Below, in pieces: positions 11,181 through 23,099 of a stretch of DNA of 38,273 nucleotides (positions are counted from its first letter, which is position 1; each line of letters opens with the position of its first letter). The notes under the pieces are model-generated. The model did not search any database and was not told where the DNA came from. It worked only from the letters and a program-made list of their open reading frames with translations. The DNA comes from Darksidea phi (Eukaryota > Ascomycota > Dothideomycetes > Pleosporales > Lentitheciaceae): contig JASJFT010000321.1 in assembly GCA_030770425.1 (NCBI GenBank), positions 1 through 38,273 of the forward strand, read 5' to 3'. Made by a program: the position numbers and the translations under genes.

Positions 11181-11990
11181 AATAAAGTTATAAAGTTATA
11201 TATAATATAATAAGATAATATTTTAAATATTAAGACGTTAAATAAAAAATAATATATAATACTAAACTATAGAGTCTAATTAGAAGATTAATAGTAGTAA
11301 TAAGAAGTTAATATACTAATACTACTATTTATAGTATAAATATTATCTATAATAATACTATATTCTACTTATATTTATTTTCTATTATTAACTAGCCCTT
11401 TTATATCTATCTTTTATTCTTAGCTAGCTTTCTTATATTAATATCTACTAACTATATATCTTTATTAACGATTATTCGCCTAGTCCTTTAGTAGGATCTT
11501 TAGTAAAAAAAACTAGAGTAGAGTAGAATAGACTATTTAAGTATAACGTTATAAATCTTTTAAATATTATAATAAAGTATCTCTAGTACTATAAGTAGGA
11601 AATATTATTAATAAAGCTTTTTAATTATAATAACTATTTATATAAAACTAACTATATATTAGATATATTTAAGAAAATAAATAGTAATAGAATTCTTATA
11701 TAATTATTAGTAGTTATCTATATTATATTTCTATCTAAGATCTTATATAATAAGAATAAACGTTTTATTTAAAGATAGTTATACTATTTATATAGACTAG
11801 AGGAAAAGCTTATATAGAAAAGATAATTAAAAGAGAAAAAATTAGTTATAAAGGATAGAATCCTAAGGATATATACTAGATAGAATATAGATAAATTAAT
11901 AAAAAGCTATAATACTCTAAGCTAAAGTTTTATATATAGGGTAGACTACTTTAAAATAAACTACTTTAAAGAATTCGCCTAAGATCTAAT
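11176..11990 (+). mobile_element. R2-A element, main fragment
   Basis: Collinear with the reverse complement of R2-B (21311-22537). Matching blocks include ATTAAGACG, ATAATATATAATAC, AATACTACTAT, TTCTTAGCTAGCTT, TCGCCTAGT-CTTTAGTAGGA, AACTAACTATATATTAGAT and CGTTTTAT-TAAAGATAG, all in order. Differences are mainly C/T and G/A. Clear similarity fades after about 11950. Sequence upstream of the E1 insertion is at 734-773. The family is not one I recognise: no transposase, RT or terminal repeats could be named. It is older and more decayed than R2-B. Confidence 0.75.
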
Positions 11991-12240
11991 AATTAAGAAG
12001 TTTTACTTAGGTCTAGTCTATTATAATTCTCTCTTTTTCTTCTTTAAGGCGATTAAGACTTATCTCTCTATACTATACTAGATAGTAGTAGTCTTAGTAT
12101 AATATATCTATATATATAACTATAGAGAATAAGATAATAATAGATTATATTCTAATATAGACTTAATTAGTAGCTTTTAAGAAATATTCTTAGTTAAATT
12201 TTTATCTTAGTATAGTATAATAGTAAAGGGAGCCTTCTAA
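11461..12240 (+). pseudogene. Unrecognised open-frame relic in and beyond R2-A
   Basis: One plus-strand frame stays open for about 260 codons except for stops of the kind RIP makes from Gln and Trp codons. The first part is shared with the minus strand of R2-B, which reads a similar peptide (SPSSLVGG..., YKTNYILDIFEG, NKNKRFI, LEEKLI), so a real ancestral protein is plausible. The opposite strand is also fairly open, so the coding direction is not proven. There is no ATG. I recognise no domain and give no function. Confidence 0.4.
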
Positions 12241-13431
12241 TTAAGTATTAAAGGCTTAAGTAAGTGGCGAAACGTTAGACTAGGCTCTAAAGGGCTATTA
12301 TCTAGAAGTATCTTTAGCTAAAGTTTATTACCTATTCCTATTATATAGTAGATAGAAGAAATAGTTTAATTTAACTAATTATTCGACTATTTATTTTATT
12401 AACTCTTTCTTCTATTCTTTTAACTATAGGTCGTAAGCTTTACTACCCTATCTCTAATATACCTATATACTATATTAAGTTCTTTTACTTATATAATATT
12501 ATATATAATTCTTTCTCTTTTATAATTATAATAACGTTCTTTATAAGATAAATTTCTTCTTTATTTATTCTTATAAAGGCTATAAGGAGGTTTTCTTATC
12601 TTCTTATTATATAGAGTAGTAGCTATCTCTTTTACTTTCTTATTATATAGGGTAATAGTTATCTCTAAGTAAGTATAAATATTATATTCTTCTTCTTATT
12701 TTTAAAATACCCCTTCTAACTTCTTTACTTTTACTTTTCTATTAATTTTAGTTTATTATATTCGCTTCTATTCTTTATCTTCTTTACCTTTTATTATTAT
12801 ATTATTTATCTCTATTTAACTATATCTTTACTATAAACTTAACTTTAAGCTTTTAAAAAGTATTTAACTAAGAATCTTTATACTTTATAGTATTAATTCT
12901 TTATATATTTTATTAGTACTTATTTTTTAAAGACTTTATAGTAACTATATAAAAGTTTCGTTACTAATCTTTATAATATAAGAAATTTAAAGATTATAAA
13001 GATAACTCCTATAAAGAAGAATAAGACTTTTAATCTTATTTAAATTAATAATATTAAGAGTTTCTCTAATAATAATAAAGATATAAGTTTATTTCTAGTT
13101 AATAGTATAAGTTCTAACTTAATATAATAAAGAATAGTAATTAAAAGATTTTTTCTTAGATTAATAAGGCTCTTATAGAGTTAATCTACTAAAATCTCTA
13201 ATATAATTAGTAAGCTTTTAGTATTATTATAACTATTAAGAAACTTATATAAAAGATCTATAATATAAACTATATTAAATACTTTATATTTATAGATAAG
13301 TAAAAATATTAATACTATATTCTATAAATTAATAAAAGTAAGATATTTAGTTATAAGACTTATATAAAGTCTTATATAATATATTTAAATATTTATTTTA
13401 AATTTTTTATTCTAGAGTTTAAAGTTATATA
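12241..13431. other. Unassigned RIPed sequence left of E2
   Basis: About 1.2 kb between the R2-A relic and E2. It starts with a short CpG-bearing patch (12240-12300) that keeps one TGG at 12265. It includes a two-copy tandem repeat at 12601-12672. Otherwise it is AT-rich with frequent stops in all frames. It may be the continuation of R2-A or older debris into which E2 jumped. I see no gene. Confidence 0.5.
12601..12672. repeat. Two-copy 36-bp tandem repeat
   Basis: Copies at 12601-12636 and 12637-12672 share TTCTTATTATATAG-G-GTA followed by TAG-TATCTCT and differ mainly by G/A and C/T changes. It is a local duplication that predates at least part of the RIP. Confidence 0.65.
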
Positions 13432-13622
13432 TAACTATTATAATATTAACTTATAACTATTTATATCTATTACGTACTATACCTATAGCTACGACGCTTC
13501 CTTTACTAGACCTTACTATATTAGATATATATAGCCCCTACTTATTCTAGTATTAATTCTTTATAGTATAACTTATATTCTATTTTAACCCTAGTATATC
13601 TATATCGTAATAGTTTATACTA
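13432..13622 (+). repeat. E2 5' LTR
   Basis: About 190 bp matching 19671-19850. Shared blocks include TAACTATTTATA, CTATTACGTAC, TTTACTA-A-CTTACTATATTAG and AGTATATCTATA. Differences are transitions such as ATA/CGT at the inner start. The outer left edge is set by where the similarity to the 3' LTR, which follows a polypurine tract, begins; it may be off by a base or two. Confidence 0.82.
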
Positions 13623-13639
13623 TCCTCCCTTTTAATCCT

Positions 13640-14930
13640 ACTACTAGAATAAGATACTTTTCTAATAGCCCGATCGACTACTCTAAACGTAGAAGATACT
13701 AAGCTAGATCTACGCTATATTAAGAATATTAAGAACTCTAGAAATATTAAGAATTCTAAGAACTCTAAGAATACTATAGCTACTAAGGATTAGTAATATT
13801 AATAGAACGAGTAACTTATTACTACGATTAGTTAGGTTCTTATACTAGTCTCTCTTATCCGAATAAGAGGCGTAGTAAGTAACCTTACTATATTAATTAT
13901 ACTAGAAAATAAGAAATCTATCTTTTTAATCCGTTATAGTATTAAAGCTATATTAAATACCTTAGATATAGGAATATAATATTATATTACCTTCTATACT
14001 ATAAATCTTAAAGAAGCTTATTAAACTATTTAATAACTCTAAAATAAAAATAGTATCTTATATATCGAAAATAATATTCTATATATCTAAGTTCTAACCC
14101 GTATATCCTACTAACGTCTTACTAGCGACTCTAATAAATTTAACTAAATAAATATTAAACTAAGTATAAAAACTAGAAATTTAAAATTTAGAATATTTAT
14201 ACTACGAACGTAGTAATCTTTAATATAGAATTTAAATATATCTAGTACGTTACTAATCTTATATCTAGTAATATACTTAATATTTATTATAACTAGTTCT
14301 ACGCTATATAATCTAACCTAGAAAACCCTATTAAGTAAAAATAGTAAATTATTACTAATCTTTAGAAAATTCTTAATATCTACTATATTATCTTTAACGA
14401 ATAGATAGAGACTAAAACTAAATTTAATAATCTTATTATAGATAGTTAAATCTTTTTTAACTTTTAGGCTAAATTCTATAAATAGGCTACTAAAGTAAAA
14501 AAAATTAATATAGAAAAGATCTAAGTACTATATACTAAGATCTTTATTATACTAGATACTATAGCCTTTTACTAGAAGAAATAACTAGACTATATAGATT
14601 ACGAGAGATAGGTAGAATTCTTTATATATATTTAGAATAAGAAGTAAAAAGAAGAATATATTAAGAGAATACGAACTAGCTTTCGTCTAAATAATAATAG
14701 TTAATTAAATAATATCTCTTAGTCTACTTCTATACCTATACCCCTACTCCTAATACTAGTACTAATTTCTAGCGATTTTATAATTCTAGACGTAATACGT
14801 ATACTATATACTTCTTAAGAAGAATATATTATTACTAACGTCTATCTCTACTATAGTAAACTAGGTTATTATAAGACTAACTATAATAAGAAAAAGAAGA
14901 ACGATATATAGTTTAGTTAAATCTAAGACT
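13640..14930 (+). pseudogene. E2 gag with CCHC zinc-knuckle relic
   Basis: The region follows the 5' LTR. At 14849-14884 the plus strand reads YYSKLGYYKTNY. A retroviral-type zinc knuckle is CxxC-GxxGH-xxxxC, and here each Cys and the His is now Tyr. TGC/TGT to TAC/TAT and CAC/CAT to TAC/TAT are exactly the changes RIP makes. A lysine-rich tail follows. The rest of gag is too decayed to divide into domains. In a live element Gag packages the RNA in virus-like particles. Confidence 0.75.
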
Positions 14931-17900
14931 AAGAATAAGTTATATAATAGTAATTACTATTTAATTAATCTTAATATCCTCTATTATAGTATTAGTACGT
15001 CTAAAACTAATATATAACCCTATAATACTCTTAACTCTAGTCTTAGTATAATAACTAGAATTCTAATAACTAATTCCTATACTAATACCCGTCTAATAAT
15101 AATCCCTTCTTTAACTATATTATAGACTAACCTTAAGAATATACTAAAACTAAAATAACCTCTATATCTAATATTTCCTATATTAATATTCTAGTTAGCT
15201 TAGTATTACCTTTTATAAGTATCTTTTACGTTAACGGTCTAAAAAATATATAACCTCTAGTTATTATTATAACTAAAGGTTAAGTAGAAAAGAATTATTA
15301 AATAGATAACTATACTAGATTTAGACTATTTTAAGTAAAAAGGCCCCTTTTTAACTTAAATCTATAAATAGTAAATTATTATTTATTTATACTTCTTTTC
15401 TACTTATATATACTACTATTAATATATAGAGCTTTATAAATAGTAAATACTTAACTATTATCTTTCTTAACTAAACCTTTACTTAAAAATATACTATTAA
15501 TATCTATACTATACCCTTTTTAAGGAAGCTCTTATTAGTCGATAGCTATATAAGTAATATACTTATATAATATATTATTTTATTAATATAGATTAAAAAC
15601 TACTATAAAAACTACTTACTATATATTATTAATCTAGTTTAAAATATACCTATTATTCTTAATCTCTCTTAACTTTAGAAATATAACCTATCTATTAATT
15701 AGACGTTAATAATAGTTAATATAGATTCTTAGTATTATTAGAAATACTACTACTATAAAACCGAGATTATATAAGTAGCTTTTTCGACTACCTCCCCTAG
15801 TAAAAATATATTAAATAAAATCGATCTATTATACCCTAAACTATATACTAATATAATAAATTATTAACTATTTTTATATATTAAGGATATTAATAAGTAT
15901 AATCTTCGTTAATCTAATAAAGAGATTCTAATAGACCTACCTCCCGAACTTATACTAAACTACCTCTACTATAAAATAAGGAACTTAAATACTAAATATA
16001 GAAAAATTTTAAAATATTAAATAATTATAATATAAAACTATATTATAATAAAACTACTCCTAGCTATATAAGTAGGCGGATACTAGATTACCTTAAAAAA
16101 ACTCGAAAAAGAATCTTTACTACTACTTAATATCTCTCTACTAACTAAATAAAACTATAAATCTATTAACTTCTCTAATATCTATCTAGTAAGGGCCGTA
16201 ACCTTTATATAATTCTATAAATAATCTAATATAAAAGCTATCTATATTATATAGAACGAACTAAATTAAGTACTTAAGATATTACTAAAGAATAAAGAAG
16301 ATTAGGTTCTAAATTTTACTAAAGAAGAATTTAAGGATATTCTAAATAATAAGATTATAACTAAACTTTTAAATAAATTCCTACTATAGTTCTATAAATT
16401 TCTTACTAACTATAGACGTACCCTATACCTCTAAGGTATTAAAGAATTAGATATTAATAAATTTATAATAGGAAAACTATTCCTATTTAATAACGAGTTA
16501 AAAAAGAAACTTCTAAATTAGTTAAAAGATATAATAGCTAGATTTCTTCTTAGAAAAGTAGACGAACTTTCTCTAAGGTAAGTATAGAACTATAAGATTA
16601 ATATTATCTCTAGTAAAGAACCCCTATATTAAAAAAATCGACTCTTCTTTCTATCTAAACTTTAAGTCGTATATAAATAGCTAAATAATAACTTAAATAA
16701 GGGTTTTATTTAGGAATCCTATATATAATATATAGTCTTACTACTTTTAGTAATAAAACTAGGCGAAGAAGTATATATATACTAGGACTATAGAGGTCTA
16801 AATAATATTACTATTAAGAACTATTATCTACTACCCCTTATTTAAGAAACTCTTAATATTCTTTATAATATAAAAGTATATATTAAGCTTAATATAATTA
16901 CTATCTTTAATAAGCTACGTATAGCTAAAGGGTATAAGTAGAAAATAGTATTTATTATATATTTTAGACTTTTCGAAATCTTAGTTATATTCTTTAATCT
17001 TTATAATATACTAGTATTCTTCTAGAATTATATTAACTATATACTTTATAACTTATTAAATTATATCTATACTATATACCTTAATAATATTCTAATATAC
17101 TTAAAAAATAAAAAAGAATATTAAAAGTATATTTAAGAAGTAGTCTAGAGATTAATTAATACTAGTCTCTAAATTAATATTTATAAATATAAGTTCGAGA
17201 TTATAAAGACTAAATATCTTAGACTTATTATCTCCCCTAATAGTATTAAAATAGACCCGAAGAAAGTAGCTATAATTTAAAAATAGATATAACCCTTATA
17301 TCTAAAAGATTTATAAAAATTCCTAGGCTTTATAAACTTTTACTAATATTTTATCTAAGACTTCTTAAAGATATATACTCTACTTAATAAGCTTCTATAT
17401 AAGAATACTCTATAGAACTAGATTATAAAATAGATAACTACCTTTAAGTCGCTTAAGAATTCCTTTACTATAATACTAGTACTAGTAATATATAACTTTA
17501 CTAAAAAAATAATCTTAAAAACTAATATCTTTAATTAGGCGTTAGATAGTATCTTCTCTTAATATAATAATAATAACGTTCTACGTCTAGTCGTATACTT
17601 TTCTAATAAATATAGTACTATTAAATATAACTACGAAATCTATAATAAGGAGCTATTAATAATTATTAAGTTCTTAGAAGAATAGCGACTAGAGCTTTAA
17701 GAAACTATAGAATTATTTAAAATTATTACTAACTATAAAAATCTAGAATACTTTATAATTATAAAAATACTATTATAATACTAAGTTTACTAGTCGGAGT
17801 TTCTATTTTAATTTAATTTTAGAATTATTTATTAACTAGGCTTAAAAGTTATATAACTAGATATACTAAGTAGAATACTAGGAAACTAACTAAATAAAAA

Positions 17901-19560
17901 TAATAGTTCTAATAATAGAGTAAAAAATAGATTACGAATAGTCCTCCTACTAGAAGTTCTTAGTAATAAAGTTCTAAAAGACCTTTTTAACTAAACTCCT
18001 ATAAGTATAATACTACTAATTCTCCTAGCTATAAATCGATCTATTAATAAGCTAATTAACTCTATATATTCTACTATACTAATAGTTATAGATATAATTA
18101 CTACCCTTTTAAACCTAGGTATAAGATACTAGCTAAAATACCTTTAAAAAATTATATAAGTACTAATACTAGACTTTATACTTTATTAAGACTATATATA
18201 GTACTAAGAATATCTTTTTATACTATCTTATAACGAACTTCGTATATAGATTCTATATTAAATATATAATATTATACCTACTAGATATCTAAAATAGGTT
18301 AAAATAACTAAACTAGTTATCTAAGACTACTAGTAGCTATATATAATATACGATATTAAAACCTATATTTAAGTATATAAACTCTATATTTAAACTAAAA
18401 GCTCTAGATTATTATTCTAAGAATTCCTTAAGCCTCTACTAGTTCTATTCTAAATATAGTTTAATATCTTTATTAACTATATTACTCTACTTCTAGAATT
18501 ATAGTAGTACGACTATATATATAAATATATTCTTATTATAGTCTATAGACTTATAAAGATATATTATATTATTTCTATTAGAAAAATTAATATATCTAAG
18601 TTAGTTAATATCTTTATATCTTAAGTATATTCTCTCTATAACTACCCTAATAATATTTTATCTAATTAAGAAACCTAATTTATATTATAGTTTTAGAATT
18701 AGTTATCTATAAGGCTTAAAATTATATTAAAATACTTCTTATTATTTTACCCTAAGACTAATAACTAGACTAAGTAAGTAAATAATAGTATTAAAGTATA
18801 CCTCTATATATTTATAAATTTCTATTAGAATAACTAGATATAATAACTCCCTCTTATAAAATTTACTATAAATAATATTACCTTTAAAATAACTAGCGTC
18901 TTCCTATTCTTCGTTAATTATAGCTTCTATTCGAAATTTAAAATAGAGTCTAGCTAATTAATACTACTAAACCTATCTTTATTTTAATAATAGGAATTCT
19001 TTAAAGTAAATAATACTATTAATAGATTTAATCGTATTATTACCTAATTAAAAGTTATTATTAAATAATCTATTAAGTACTATAAATACTATATAAATAA
19101 AAAGTAGAAAAATATACTAAGATTTATTATAGGAGATAAGATCTTTATAAATACGAGAAATATAAAAACTAATAAACTAATAAAGAAAGAAGATAATAAA
19201 ATAGTAGGTCTATTTAAAGTTCTAAAAGTTTATAATTAAGTATATATTCTAGAACTTCTAGTAACTATAAAAATATTTTTAGTATTTTATAACTTATAAC
19301 TTTAACTAAAATACCCTTTTTAAGAACTTCTAGAATAAAATATAATAAACTAAGCTAAGTCTTAATATCTTAAAGAAAGAATACTCGAACGAGAAGATAA
19401 AATAGAGAAACTAATTAAATAATAAAAATTTAAGTCCTTACTAGACTACTACGACGAGGATCTATAATAACTAATATACTTAGTTAAATAGAAATACTAC
19501 CCTATTATCTAGTAGCTAGTATTTAACCTAAAAGGTTAAAAGAGTATAGTTCGTTAATTT
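14931..19560 (+). pseudogene. E2 pol: RT, RNase H, integrase, chromodomain-like tail
   Basis: From about 16650: NKGFI, then DYRGLNNITIKNYYLLPLI (the family has CVDYRxLN), then KLNIITIFNKLRIAKGY, then the active site YLNNILIY at 17077-17100 with both Asp now Asn, then IKTKYLRLIISPNSIKIDPKKV. RNase H at about 17520-17700 reads NIFN, FSNKYS, NYEIYNKELLIIIKFLEE. The integrase zinc region is near 18190-18360, with the catalytic region starting about 18420. The tail at about 19435-19560 reads LLDYYDEDL...YLVK-KYYPI...FNLKG, a chromodomain-like fold with Trp codons turned to stops. The protease should lie in 14931-16600 but I could not pin its motif. Confidence 0.9.
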
Positions 19561-19660
19561 ATATTAACTACCTAGATAAACCTACCCTAAGATAGATTTA
19601 AAAGATATTAGTATTAGTAAATTTTCTTTCTATAGAGCTATCTAAGACGTATAGCTATTT

Positions 19661-19670
19661 AGAAGAAAGA
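19661..19670 (+). other. E2 polypurine tract
   Basis: AGAAGAAAGA directly precedes the first base of the 3' LTR. It served as the plus-strand primer site and fixes the LTR start at 19671. Confidence 0.72.
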
Positions 19671-19850
19671 TACTATTATAGTACTAATTCGTAACTATTT
19701 ATACCTATTACGTACCGTATCTATAACTACGATACTCTTTTTACTAAATCTTACTATATTAGGTATATATAATCCTTACTTATCTTAATATTAGTCCTTT
19801 ATAATATAACTTATATTCTACCTTAACCTTAGTATATCTATACTATAATA
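19671..19850 (+). repeat. E2 3' LTR
   Basis: About 180 bp matching 13432-13622, starting right after the polypurine tract. It retains CG at 19690-19691 where the 5' LTR has TA, a CG-to-TA difference that needs a change on both strands. Confidence 0.85.
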
Positions 19851-20956
19851 ATAATCTTATTATAAAGATTATTAAATAGAATATCTTTTAAGTCTTATAT
19901 AATAAGAAGCTACTTTAAGCTTTATAATACTTAGTTAAGAATATTATTAAGTATATATTTTTAATCTAGAAGGTTATAATAATATATAATAAAATTACTA
20001 AGTTTAAAACTTTTAATAAGATATTTTTCTTTATTAATACCTATAAGAGAGTATTTTATAATATACTTTACGAGCTAGTTAAAACTAATTATACTTTTAA
20101 TATAATAATAATAAGTTTTTTTTATTTAAATATTTCTATATTAATAATATTTAGATTAGTATTCTTAACTATTTAAATAATACTACGTCTATTCTAAAGA
20201 AAATAATATAAATAATACTTTAATATTATAGTTTAAAGATAGCTTAGACTATTATATAAACTCTTTTATATAATATTCTATTATATACTCTTATTTAGTC
20301 TTACTAAGTAACTAAGTATAGAAAAGGACTAGTATACTATAATAATTTCTACTACGTTAATACTAAGTAACTACTATAAAATATTAATAACTATTCCTTC
20401 TCTTCTTTTTACTATCTTTTAAATTTATATATATAAATCGAATAGCCTCTATTAATCTTATCCTATATTACTAACTCCTTCTCTACTTTAGCCCTCTATT
20501 ATTTTATTACTTTTATCTTTATCTCTTTAATCTTCTTTATATTCTAAAATTTATAAATAACTTAAAGTATCTTCGTTATATACTCTATACTCTTCTTTAT
20601 CTAGAGATTTCTCTCTAGAAAATTTATTACTTTATTATTTTATTAAACTCTAAGATTCTTAGTAAGCTAGCTTAGTCTTAATAGCTACTATTTAAGAAAG
20701 TTCTTTTTATTATTCTTATCTACCTTAACGTATATTAAGCGGATACTAAGCTAATAAATCTATACTATCTATAGTATATTTAGTAGATATATAAACTAAC
20801 CCTTTATATATACGAGCTATAGCTCTATAATTATAAGCTTATTATATTCTTCCTTTTAGAAGATATAATTATAATTAATAATATTATTAAGTTTATAGTT
20901 TAGATATTTTTAGACGTAGATATAGATATAGACGTAGACTTAGATAATATTATTAT
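19851..20956. other. Unassigned RIPed sequence between E2 and R1
   Basis: About 1.1 kb of AT-rich sequence with frequent stops in the frames I read. Near 20740-20830 there is a slightly CpG-bearing patch, and at 20920-20945 a run of short GTAGATATAGATATAGAC-like units just before R1. I recognise no domain, LTR or inverted repeat. It may be the far side of the sequence interrupted by E2. Confidence 0.5.
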
Positions 20957-21295
20957 AGAGAATAGTACTATATATAAATATACCTATAGGCTAAAGTAGA
21001 ATAAAGTAGTAATCTATAAAGATAGTATAGGAAGTTATTTTATATTTAGAGAGTAAGATAGACTTAAGAAAGAAGTAAAGGAAGTAGTTAGTATTCTTAT
21101 ATATAGGCTCTTAATATTTAGCTATTTCGTAGAAACGTCCTATAACTACTAGTTCTAATTAGAGCTTAGTAGTTCTGTCGTTTAGCCTTTAAGATAATCT
21201 AAGTAGTATATAATAATTATATATCTAAAGGACTATTATATCTATTTATACTATTAAATACGCGAATTATATAAAATAATATAATTAATACTTTT

Positions 21296-21310
21296 ATATA
21301 ACTCGAGTAG
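21296..21310. repeat. 15-bp direct repeat flanking R2-B, left
   Basis: ATATAACTCGAGTAG, repeated exactly at 22538-22552. R1 copies 1 and 2 have this sequence only once (as TATAACTTAAATAG), so it is a target-site duplication made by the insertion. Confidence 0.85.
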
Positions 21311-22537
21311 CCCCTCCTCTAGAAGCTTAGACTACTACCCGGCGTAATATTATATTAGTTTCTAGGCTAGCTATATTTTTTATAATTCTAATTATCTTAT
21401 TATATTTTAATATTTCGATATCTTACGTAATAGTATAGGTAGTAACTATAGAATAATAATAGCTCCTAATTTACTAATAATATATATAGATAGTTAAACG
21501 TACTAATAATACCGAATCTCCTACTAATAATAATAGTAAGATAATCTACGTTAGACTACTTCTTAGTTCTCTACTTATTAGTAGCCTCCCTAGCTAGGTA
21601 TCCCTATTATCCTCTAGTATAATATTTCCCTATATAACTCGTATTATATTAGCCTCTATACTATTATTTATATCGTATCTATTATAGATACTAGCTTTAT
21701 CTTCTATATTAGGTATTTACTCCCTTAATAGCCTCTTAAGAAGGCCGATTTCTTCTTCCTTAATAGTCTTCCCTATATAAGCTTTTCCTCTAGCCTATAT
21801 AGACGGTATAGCTATCTTTAGATAAAACGCTTATTCTTATTATATAGGGTCTTAGATAGGAATATAATATAGATAACTACTAATAGTTATACAAGAATCC
21901 TATCGCCGCTCGTTCCCTCGAATATATCTAATATATAGTTAGTTTTATACTAATAATTATTATAATCGAGGAGCTCTATCGATAGTATCTTCCTCCTATA
22001 GTACCGGGGATATTCCGCCGTAATATTTAAAACGTTTAGAGCGCTATACTCGAATAGGCTATTATACTCTAGTACCTCCTACTAAAGAACTAGGCGAACG
22101 ATCGTTAGTAAAGATATCTAGTTAGTAGGTATTAATAGTAAGTTTAAGGAAGAGGTAAGGAAGCTAGCTAAGAATAAGAGATAGATATAGTAAGGAAGCT
22201 AGCTAAGAATAAGAGATAGATATAAGTAGAATACTAGTATTATTACGGGTAATTTTTATACTATAGATAGTAGATAGTAGTATTAGTACGTTAACTCCTT
22301 ACTACTACTATTAGTCTCCTAATACTCTATAGTTCGGTATTATATATTATTTCTCGTCTAGCGTCTTAATATTCGAAATATTACCTCGTCGCTTACGATT
22401 AATAGTACTATATATAGCTCTATAGCTCTATTATCGTATATAAGGTATAGATATAGTACCTCTATTATATATAAACTCCTATTATATTTCGTACGAACCT
22501 TCTAAAGAGACTTCTACTATATAAATCTAAATTAAAA
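21311..22537 (-). mobile_element. R2-B element inserted in R1
   Basis: A 1227-bp insertion, defined by comparison with uninterrupted R1 copies and by the 15-bp duplication on both sides. It is the inverted relative of R2-A. It is CpG-rich compared with surrounding sequence, so younger. On the minus strand a frame runs through much of it with mostly RIP-type stops; the peptide resembles that of R2-A but I cannot assign a family. The ends (CCCCTCCTCT and CTAAATTAAAA on the plus strand) show no inverted repeats. A long duplication, no inverted repeats and an A-rich plus-strand end would fit target-primed retrotransposition; a Mutator-like origin is less likely. Confidence 0.7.
22156..22225. repeat. 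Two-copy 35-bp tandem repeat in R2-B
   Basis: 22156-22190 and 22191-22225 are identical except for the last base. R2-A has only one copy at the corresponding place (about 11408-11435). The near identity of the two units means the duplication occurred late, or that both were mutated the same way. Confidence 0.85.
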
Positions 22538-22552
22538 ATATAACTCGAGTAG
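22538..22552. repeat. 15-bp direct repeat flanking R2-B, right
   Basis: Exact second copy of 21296-21310. R1 resumes immediately afterwards. Confidence 0.85.
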
Positions 22553-22612
22553 AGAGCTATATCTATTTATATAATTTTTAGATTTTAGCTTTATACCCTT
22601 AAATATTAAAAA

Positions 22613-23099
22613 ATAATAATAATAATAATAGTTTAAAGAAGTTTAAGATTAAGTTATTAAAAGATATAATACTTTCTATAAAGAAGTTATTTATAAAGGG
22701 TAGTAATAATTATATTTTAAAGTATAAGGTATATAAGTTTAAAAAATAGTAGAAGAAAAATTAGTATTACTAATATATAATAAATTTTCTAAAGAAAGCT
22801 TATAACTTAGTTTAGCTTATAAGGGTTATTATAAAATAGTTTCTTTTTATATATTATTCCTAAAGCTAAGTAGCTATACTTTAATAATTATTCTAAGTAG
22901 TATCTTCTAAAGTAAGAATACTATTATAATTTCTATTAATTTCTTATTATTCTAAATAGATTTCTTACTATAAGTTTTTATTAACTATATCTTCTAAAGT
23001 ATCTATTAAGTCGATATCTTTTCTTTCTTATAGTCTTCTTCTTTTAAAATTATTAAAAGAAGAATATAGAAGCTTTATTTTTTCTTTTAAAAGAAAGTA
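22613..23099. other. Sequence between R1 and the E3 chromodomain
   Basis: About 490 bp that should contain the 3' end of the minus-strand element E3. Purine-rich on the plus strand to about 22800, pyrimidine-rich after. I could not find a partner LTR for it in the right part of the window, so the E3 3' LTR is not defined here. No gene seen. Confidence 0.4.

Larger units (their letters stand above)
13432..19850 (+). mobile_element. E2: Ty3/gypsy retrotransposon, RIP-inactivated
   Basis: A 6.4-kb plus-strand element: 5' LTR, gag with a zinc-knuckle relic, RT with YLNNILIY, RNase H, integrase with zinc-binding and catalytic regions, chromodomain-like tail, polypurine tract and 3' LTR, in Ty3/gypsy order and without internal insertions. 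I found no surviving CpA or TpG in it. Stops occur throughout. I could not settle its target duplication because both edges are AT-rich. It sits in unassigned older sequence (up to 13431 and from 19851). Confidence 0.92.
20957..22612 (+). repeat. R1 repeat, copy 3, split by R2-B
   Basis: 20957-21310 and 22553-22612 together match copy 2 (253-669) along its whole length. This copy keeps more C and G (for example CGCGAATT and TTCGTAGAAACGTCC), so it is less decayed than copy 2, and it has one surviving TpG at 21176. R2-B has been inserted between positions equivalent to CTCGAGTAG and AGAGCTAT. A (TAA)n run borders its right end at 22612-22631. Confidence 0.82.

Noticed and set aside
11461..12240. 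A functional plus-strand gene.
   Set aside because: It has several in-frame stops and no ATG, the reverse strand is equally open, and part of it is repeated in R2-B. Treated as a relic.
13427..19856. A 5-bp target-site duplication for E2.
   Set aside because: The left flank reads ATATA and the right ATAAT with the LTR edges I prefer. Shifting the edges could force a match, so none is reported.
21311..22537. R2-B as a terminal-inverted-repeat DNA transposon.
   Set aside because: The two ends are not inverse copies over any useful length, and 15 bp is long for a cut-and-paste duplication.
253..22612. R1 copies 2 and 3 as the two LTRs of one giant 22-kb element.
   Set aside because: After removing E1, E2 and R2-B only about 3.5 kb lies between them, with no RT, integrase, primer-binding site or polypurine tract that I can recognise. 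Left open but not called.
22613..23099. The 3' LTR of E3.
   Set aside because: No matching second copy was found between 34374 and 38273, so the LTR cannot be shown; the partner may lie beyond the window.
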